This document shows, piece by piece, positions 57,995 through 64,000 of a stretch of DNA of 64,000 nt. The stretch is taken from contig WWBZ02000051.1 of assembly GCA_011503125.2 (NCBI GenBank), forward strand, positions 806,001-870,000, read 5' to 3'. Position 1 is the first letter of the stretch; every line of letters begins with the position of its first letter. The position numbers and the translations under genes were made by a program. The notes below the pieces were generated by a model that did no database searches, was not told where the DNA came from, and saw only the letters and a program-made list of their open reading frames with translations. This DNA is from Botryosphaeria dothidea. Its lineage: Eukaryota > Ascomycota > Dothideomycetes > Botryosphaeriales > Botryosphaeriaceae.

Positions 57995-58571
57995 GGCGGA
58001 GGAGGCTTCAAGAGACTGCGACTTGAATATCTCTCTTGCGGGAGGGCAATTGCAATCGCGGAGGAAAGGTGAGGTTGGAGTTGAGCTTTGAACGAGTCAC
58101 GGTCCGCGCAGATCCTCGGGAGTCGGCTGTGGGAGCGGCGCGGCCCTTGGAGGCCGTGAGGTCAGCAAGAAGCAGCACGCCCTATCACTGCTGCCAAAAG
58201 GGCGCTTCGCCGAGGCTCTGGGGAGTACAGCGGACAAGGAGAGGTCGCGATGTCGGAGGAGGAGCAGTGGCAGCCAAGCAGAGGCGCTGGAGTTCCTCTT
58301 GACCGCACAGCCGTGGGGCTTTCAGCAGACGTCAGAGCTCCATGGGCCGAGGTCTGGGGCCCCCGCACGCCAGCCCGCCTGCGGTTGAGCCGACGCAACC
58401 CTTCTTTTTCTCCTGCCTGCTCCTCCACACCCCATCCCAGCCCCCGACAATTTGTGTAGAGCTGCAGCCCGAGCCTCTCCTCGTCTTTGCGCTATATCGG
58501 ACCGCCTCTCTTTCTCCAGCTTTTCTCAGCAGCTCCAGGACATCAATTGACTCCTGTTTCTGTGCTTATCA
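57995..58571. promoter_or_regulatory. Shared bidirectional promoter of the methylcitrate-cycle pair
   Basis: The 577-bp spacer separates the two outward start codons. It is GC-rich, with CT-rich leader-like sequence on both sides (for example 58395-58450 for the synthase). A CCG-N10-CGG inverted pair at 58104-58119 resembles the half-sites of a zinc-cluster regulator, but the spacing fits no regulator I can name. No TATA box is obvious. Confidence 0.55.
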
Positions 58572-60244
58572 ATGGCATTGAACGCTCGTACCGCGTCCAG
58601 AGCTCTCAGGAGCGTTAGGGTAAGCATTCACAGCTCCTTACGACATCAATTCTTTGCTGACTCCTCCGCAGCCTTCCGCCATCAAGTCTGCAGCTTCAAG
58701 TAAGCCATTTCCTTGCCGCGCCGCACCTACCCGGCTACTCACAGCGCGCCACCGCAGTCCAAGCCCGCGAGCCCTCCCGCAGCTATGCCTCCTCTTCCGA
58801 GCCTGACCTTAAGGAGACTCTTGCCAAGGTCATCCCAGCCAAGCGCGAGCTGCTGAAGAAGGTCAAGACACATGCGGATAAGAAGATTGGCGATGTCAAG
58901 GTGGAAAACACCCTAGGTGGCATGCGGTTGGTACTCTTGTACTCGTCTCATTGAACGGTTTCTGATTTGCAAAAACAGAGGCCTCAAGGCCATGGTCTGG
59001 GAAGGCTCGGTCCTAGATGCCAATGAGGGTATCCGCTTCCATGGCCGCACAATTAAGGATTGCCAGGCGCAGCTTCCCAAGGGCACCAGCGGCACCGAAA
59101 TGCTTCCTGAAGCCATGTTCTGGCTTTTGTTGACTGGAGAGGTCCCTACCACCTCTCAAGTCCGCAAGCTTTCGCGCGAGCTGGCTGAGAAGGCATCTAT
59201 CCCAGCCTTCGTTTCTAAGATGCTTGACGATTTCCCCAAGGATCTCCACCCCATGACCCAATTTGCTTGCGCAGTGTCTGCGCTGAACTACGAGTCCAAG
59301 TTCGCGAAGCTGTACGAGCAAGGTCTGAACAAGGCAGACTACTGGGAGCCGACTTATGACGATGTCATTTCTCTGCTCGCGAAGTTGCCCACCATCGCGG
59401 CCAAGATCTACCAGAACGCCTACCGCGGCGGTGGCGCGCTGCCTGCCGAAGTCGATGTGAACCAAGATTGGTCGTACAACTTCGCCGCCATGCTGGGCAA
59501 GGGTGGTAAGGAGAACGAGGGCTTCCAAGACCTTCTGAGGTTGTACCTCGCCCTCCACGGTGACCACGAAGGCGGCAACGTCTCGGCCCACGCCACTCAT
59601 CTTGTTGGAAGTGCTCTCAGCGACCCCTTCTTGAGTTACAGCGCTGGTCTTCAGGGTCTTGCTGGACCTCTCCACGGTCTCGCTGCTCAGGAAGTACTTC
59701 GCTGGATTATCCAGATGAAGGAGGCTATCCCGAACGACTTTACCGAGACCCACATTAAGGACTACCTCTGGTCTACCCTGAAGTCCGGTCGCGTCATCCC
59801 CGGCTACGGTCACGCAGTCCTTCGCAAGCCGGATCCTCGTTTCCAGGCTCTGATGGATTTCGCGGCTGCAAGGCCCGAGATTGCAAATGACCCCGTTTTC
59901 CGCCTGGTCAAGGCCAACTCTGACATCGCTCCTCAGGTTCTGACTGAGCACGGAAAGGTGAGGTCATCTTAGACTTGCTTCCTTATGCTTCTGTCACTAT
60001 TTAGGTCTTCAGCTAACGTAATCAACAGACCAAGAACCCTTTCCCCAATGTCGACTCTTCCTCCGGTGTCCTTTTCCATCACTATGGCTTCAAGGAGACA
60101 CTCTACTACACTGCCACCTTCGGTGTTAGCCGTGGTCTCGGCCCACTTGCCCAGCTGATCTGGGATCGCGCATTGGGTCTGCCCATTGAGCGGCCCAAGA
60201 GCATTAACCTTGAGGGTATCCTCAAGCAGGTCGAAGGTGCTTGA
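58572..60244 (+). CDS. mcsA: 2-methylcitrate synthase, mitochondrial (citrate synthase family)
   Basis: Exons are 58572-58619, 58672-58699, 58758-58926, 58979-59957 and 60029-60244, giving 479 residues. The enzyme condenses propionyl-CoA with oxaloacetate to 2-methylcitrate in mitochondria, the entry step of the methylcitrate cycle, and usually also makes some citrate. The N terminus ([16 protein letters not shown]...[16 protein letters not shown]) is a presequence. Diagnostic stretches are [75 protein letters not shown], the citrate-synthase signature [13 protein letters not shown] and [42 protein letters not shown] and KETLYYT follow the fungal methylcitrate-synthase branch, not the CitA branch. 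The third donor is GTTGGT, unusual, but needed to give Arg-Gly-Leu. Exon 2 is only 28 bp. Confidence 0.9.
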
Positions 60245-60901
60245 AGTTTTGCATCGAAAAGCTGAGATATCAACGTATGTGTGCTACGATAGTTCTGGAT
60301 AATGAAACATTGGATAGAAAAATATGAATCATTGCTGCATTACGTCTTCCTCTGTTGCGTGCTTCGGTATGCCTCATTAATAATGTGGAAATCGTTTATC
60401 GTTGGGCACAATCGCACAGCACTCCCAACAATTAGAGGCCATGCTAGTGATAATCGAATAGTGAATATCGGATGAGTGGTCATTCGTTGAGCCACGTTGA
60501 AACGGTAACCGACGTCATTTGATTGCTACATCTGTCTTTCAGATAATTAGAAGCTGGCAGACTGTTTTGTTCGCACGCGTGGTTCATCGATGGGTGGCTC
60601 ATGAAATATATCGTTATTAGTTGTGACCGTGTTTGCCTGCCTTGGACTTTGAACGGATCTTCCGACAGACGGCCGTGACATGAGTTACACTCGCTTGCTA
60701 ATAGGATGACAAGAGGCACCGTTCCCGTAGAAACTTTCGATATTGACTAAGACCAAGGTCACTCCGAAGACTATCCGGCTGTTGGAGTCCCTATTCTCTC
60801 TGCTCGAGGCTCTTATAAAACTACTCCTCTTATACCATACCCTCCTCTATTCCTTCAACCACACTCACCTGCCCCACATCGATATCAAACCCTCATCCAA
60901 A
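60245..60901. other. Intergenic; promoter of the downstream small gene
   Basis: The first 400 bp are AT-rich 3' sequence with no gene. The last 100 bp hold a TATA box and pyrimidine-rich leader for the next gene. Confidence 0.55.
60814..60820 (+). promoter_or_regulatory. TATA box
   Basis: TATAAAA, 82 bp before the ATG at 60902, followed by a CT-rich leader; the best TATA match seen next to a gene in this window. Confidence 0.6.
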
Positions 60902-61529
60902 ATGTGCAAAGCAACCACCTACCTCTACAAATGTGGTGCCGCATTCCACATCATACTCCCTTGTCCGGAGCAATGCTATACGGGCACTCCTACGCCGGAT
61001 GCCGACCTTGCTAGCACCAACGCCGACAAGGACGAGCCCACTGCCTCGTCATCGGCCAGCACTATTGGAAACTCATGCGATAGTACTTCGCTTCTGATCC
61101 CAGCAACCAACAACGCAGCATCGGATCCAGTCGACAGCGCTAACAAACATAACTTCCACCTCCTCAACACGCCCGCCGTCTCCATCGCCGCGACCAATTC
61201 CCAGGCCCGCGATTCCTCCACGCCGGACCCCACGCCCGTTAACCCCTGTCCGCGCCCCCTCCACCGCTACCGCCTCCCTCATCCACGATATCCTCGACGC
61301 CCCCACCGAGCCGACGCTCATCGCCCGCTTCAAGGACTTCGTCGCCTCCGCCCTCAGCATTCTCCCGAAGCCCAGGCAAGCGCTAGTATGGCAAGACGCG
61401 TCGGAGCTGCTTCGCGAAGGGGTCGAGAGGCGCGCGGCGCGCGTGTGCGGCGAGTGTCCGCTGTGCGAGGAGGAGCGGGCGCGGGAGGCGGCGTGGGCGT
61501 GCGCGGCGACTGTTAGAGGGGAGGACTGA
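60902..61529 (+). CDS. Small Cys-motif hypothetical protein with inferred 55-bp intron
   Basis: The start MCKATTYLYKCGAAFHIILP, then CPEQC, resembles the opening of small fungal proteins of unknown function that begin MC and carry spaced Cys and His. The starting frame runs to 61516 but becomes Arg-rich nonsense after about 61240. The next frame, in contrast, reads sensibly there: LIHDILDAPTEPTLIARFKD, FVASALSILPKP, VCGECPLCEEERAREAAWAC, ending TGA at 61527-61529. A 55-bp GT...AG interval at 61083-61137 (GTACTT to GACAG) would join the two and leave the whole frame open, giving exons 60902-61082 and 61138-61529 and 190 residues. A single-base indel (error or decay) is the other explanation. 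The middle is Ser/Pro/Arg-rich. No function is proposed. Confidence 0.5.
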
Positions 61530-64000
61530 GGGAAAGGGCGCGAGCTTTTTCGTCAGGAGGGCGAGATGACGGCGTCGGTTGTGGCTCGGCGACTGAGGCA
61601 TTTCTTGCTTTCCCTTCTTGTCCGGTGACAAGAGAGCGGTTATATCGGGTTGGGGAAACGAGGTCGAGGAATGCGGAGCAGATTGGCGCGCATTCTTGAG
61701 GACGGTGTTTTGATGAGCAGCCCGCTTGCTCTCGTTACTGCGATACTTTGAGGGTTCGACCTAGCTCAAGACTAGGGACTATGCAGGAGGAGGCTGCAGT
61801 CGGCGGTTAGCGCCTAATTCGAGAATCCCATAGATAAGCAAAATAGATATTATACTAGGATCCGTAAGGGGAATCGAAGCATTTGTCTGTGCTCAACTGT
61901 TGCATGTTTTTGGTGTTAAAGCTATTCGAATGAATGCCTCGACTCCCATTGGTAACCCTGATCTAGTCCTCGCGTTCGGTGAGCTATCCGTCGGCTACAA
62001 CGCCCCTCTGTAGAAGAAACCTTGGGAGCTACATCAGTGACGTAACAGGCACGAACGGGACGATCCGGACGCAGGCGATTGAGTCGATGGCCGTACTCTG
62101 GGACGTAGCAAGGGATCAAGTTTCTGACGGGCAATGGATATCAGTCACGCGGGAGAACTAGGACATTGCGGAGCCGCGGCGGAGTTAGCTGGAACTAGGG
62201 CGAAAGCTGAGTTCGCGACAATTGGCGCGACTCAAGTCGGTTTCCAGCGGCCTTGGGGTATCTTGGAGAGGTGATGGATGGCGTGGAAGGGACAATAGCG
62301 ATGGAAGAACTAAGAAGTTGGTGTGTCTTAGATGAGGTCTCGATGATGATCGTATTCGGAAGGGGAGCGGTTCCATTGGTGTCAGGATGACGAACATAAG
62401 GTGTCCTACTCCTAGACGTCCTTTCTCAGTTAGAGCGGTTTCGGGTTTCTCCCCTTCTCTCCTTTCTCCCATCGCCGCGACTTGTAGTTCGACTTGTCTG
62501 ACGCGCGTCTCGGAACATTGCGAACCAATCGCAGCGGATGTCGCGCTTGCGGCCGGGTTCCTGCGATTCCCGTCACTGCCGCGCCGTCGACTGCTTGTAC
62601 TTTAATTTTGCGATCTATCTCTTCCCTCGTTTTTTCTGGGGCCGGTCGTTCCGCGGAAGGGAAGACCCTGCAGTGATGGAAGCGGGCAATGGAAATCAGA
62701 GCAACTGAAACAGCTGGGCCAAAAAGTTGGCTGTTCCCTTTCGAGTGCCTATGTCGTGCATCATCGGAGGGACAGCCTCCGTACACGCACCGTGCCGTGC
62801 CTTGCTTGCCTCTGAAAAGTGTAAAGCATGCGACGGTATGGATTATGCTTGATCCCTCCATGCCATTGCCTCCCGAGTCGGCCGGCGCAAATGTTTGATG
62901 AGGTAGCGGCCCTGTTGATCCTGCTAAACCCGCGCCATGCCTGTCTATAGGAGCAAGCTGGCAGCAGCGAGAAGGCGTTTTGTCCGGCCATTATGCTTTG
63001 CAGATCCTCGATCGATTCCATTGCACACCCTGCCGGTGGCTGAACTCTGTTTACAAATGTATGCCTGCGTCCGAAATGCCATGTTTAGAAGGATTGTGAT
63101 AAGTCGTTAGGTTGCTTTTTTCGTGGCTGCTGATTGGCGCCGCCAGCCCCTTGGCGTGCATGCAGCCCTAGTAAAATGCTCCGAGTTCAACTTTCCCAGT
63201 GACCTCCGATGTGAGCAAGTTTGCCAGAATATGAGCCGAAGTGGAGCACCAGCCGGCGATTATTACCGCTGCAAGCCCAAAGCCTCAGCAGGCCACGATT
63301 AGGAAGCGCGGAAAACATCTTCAGTCGGCTGCAGCATTGCTTGCAAGGGAAATAGGAGTCGCTGTCACGTCAAAAGGAGATTTCGGCCCCCATGCGCGAT
63401 ATTCTCAGCAGAACGACGTTCGATAAGCGTTCGCTCAATTCGAAACAAACACAGGACAACTCGCGCCAAATACGACGTGTCTCACAGATAGGCAGATGAC
63501 CACAGACACTATTGGATCCCTGAGCGCTTCGCCATGACCAGTATGTCTCCCTCTCGCGGCCGATGGGAGACGCTGTCAGGCAGTCCAGGATCGGAACATC
63601 ACCGTCCCATGTTTCGGTCGAGTTCATGCCCGATCCGGCTCACCGCTCACGACGATGCTGAGTCGTCTGACGACGCCAGAACATGGGATTCGCGTTCACC
63701 TGACTCTCCTCAACATCTCCTGCCTCAGTTTGCCGAATCTCGCAGCGACCGGGCTATATCATCGGCGATCTTATAGAAGCGATTCAGGGACGGACGGATG
63801 ACCCATTCGAAAAAGGTGACGATCGTGCTTACCGCGGAGGGATGCGGGAGGACGTGCGAAGTGCAGAAAACGGAAGTAAAGCAAGGCGACGAGTTAGATG
63901 CGAGGAGCAGAGGACGAGAAAGGAGATGCAGAAGGAAGTAAAAGGAGAAAAGGAGTTGCGGCTGACCAGAGCAGGCTGGTAGGGGCATCCATGCCGGTCA
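61530..64000. other. No confident gene; possible short frame near 63534
   Basis: The 2.5 kb to the right edge has mixed composition. A plus-strand frame from 63534 or 63543 to 63776 (MSPSRGRWETLSGSPGSE..., Ser/Asp/Arg-rich) has three ATGs in good context and could be a first exon or a small disordered protein, but nothing supports it further. Other frames overlap in all registers. Confidence 0.4.

Noticed and set aside
58572..60244. Naming the synthase ordinary mitochondrial citrate synthase
   Set aside because: [22 protein letters not shown] and [11 protein letters not shown] belong to the methylcitrate-synthase branch as remembered; CitA has different residues there.
1..64000. tRNA genes, rRNA, CRISPR arrays and intact transposons
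   Set aside because: No convincing tRNA B-box with matching arms, no spaced direct repeats, and no transposase or reverse-transcriptase motif was found by eye; a computed scan could still reveal a tRNA or degraded element.

Overview
The window is nuclear DNA of a filamentous ascomycete (Pezizomycotina, possibly a dothideomycete). The evidence is the gene set (PHO85-type cyclin, Rax1-like RGS protein, Pin2-like membrane protein, New1/Elf1-type ABCF ATPase, NACHT STAND protein with a lipase-like domain, methylcitrate-cycle enzymes), short 50-150 bp introns of GT...AG type, monocistronic genes on both strands, and long gene-poor spacers. No rRNA, tRNA, CRISPR array or intact transposon was recognised by eye. 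All family calls come from reading motifs and remembered family features; no search was run. Exon borders were fixed by reading frame, splice sites and family continuity.

Layout. 1-1970: PHO85 cyclin on the minus strand, cut by the left edge. 2-7.4 kb: gene-free, very GC-rich at 3.3-5.0 kb and AT-rich at 5.8-6.8 kb. 7.5-8.5 kb: amidohydrolase-2 enzyme. 9.9-12.1 kb: PR-like (SnoaL/NTF2 fold) protein with a long disordered tail. 12-17.8 kb: gene-poor. 17.8-18.9 kb: short PIP-kinase-like protein. 21.8-26.2 kb: sugar-porter MFS protein diverging from guanine deaminase. 27-28.3 kb: Pin2-like Cys-rich membrane protein. 29.4-33.2 kb: 6-phosphogluconate-dehydrogenase-like protein diverging from an AIF/AMID-type flavoprotein. 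33.4-38.8 kb: a large NLR-like STAND gene and a BTB/POZ gene on the same strand. 39.5-41 kb: an 83-residue three-exon microprotein and a short-chain dehydrogenase. 41.8-43.4 kb: Rax1-like RGS protein. 45.7-47 kb: EamA/DMT transporter. 48.5-51.9 kb: New1/Elf1-like ABCF ATPase. 53.6-55 kb: a weak secreted Cys-rich candidate and a Cys-rich protein carrying a perfect 9-bp tandem repeat. 56-60.2 kb: 2-methylisocitrate lyase diverging from 2-methylcitrate synthase. 60.9-61.5 kb: small Cys-motif protein. The last 2.5 kb shows no confident gene.

How the genes work together. The clearest functional unit is the head-to-head pair at 56-60 kb, which encodes the first and last dedicated enzymes of the mitochondrial methylcitrate cycle for propionyl-CoA disposal and shares a 577-bp promoter. 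The STAND gene and the neighbouring BTB gene form an accessory-looking block that may relate to non-self recognition. The other genes look like ordinary scattered housekeeping or metabolic genes.
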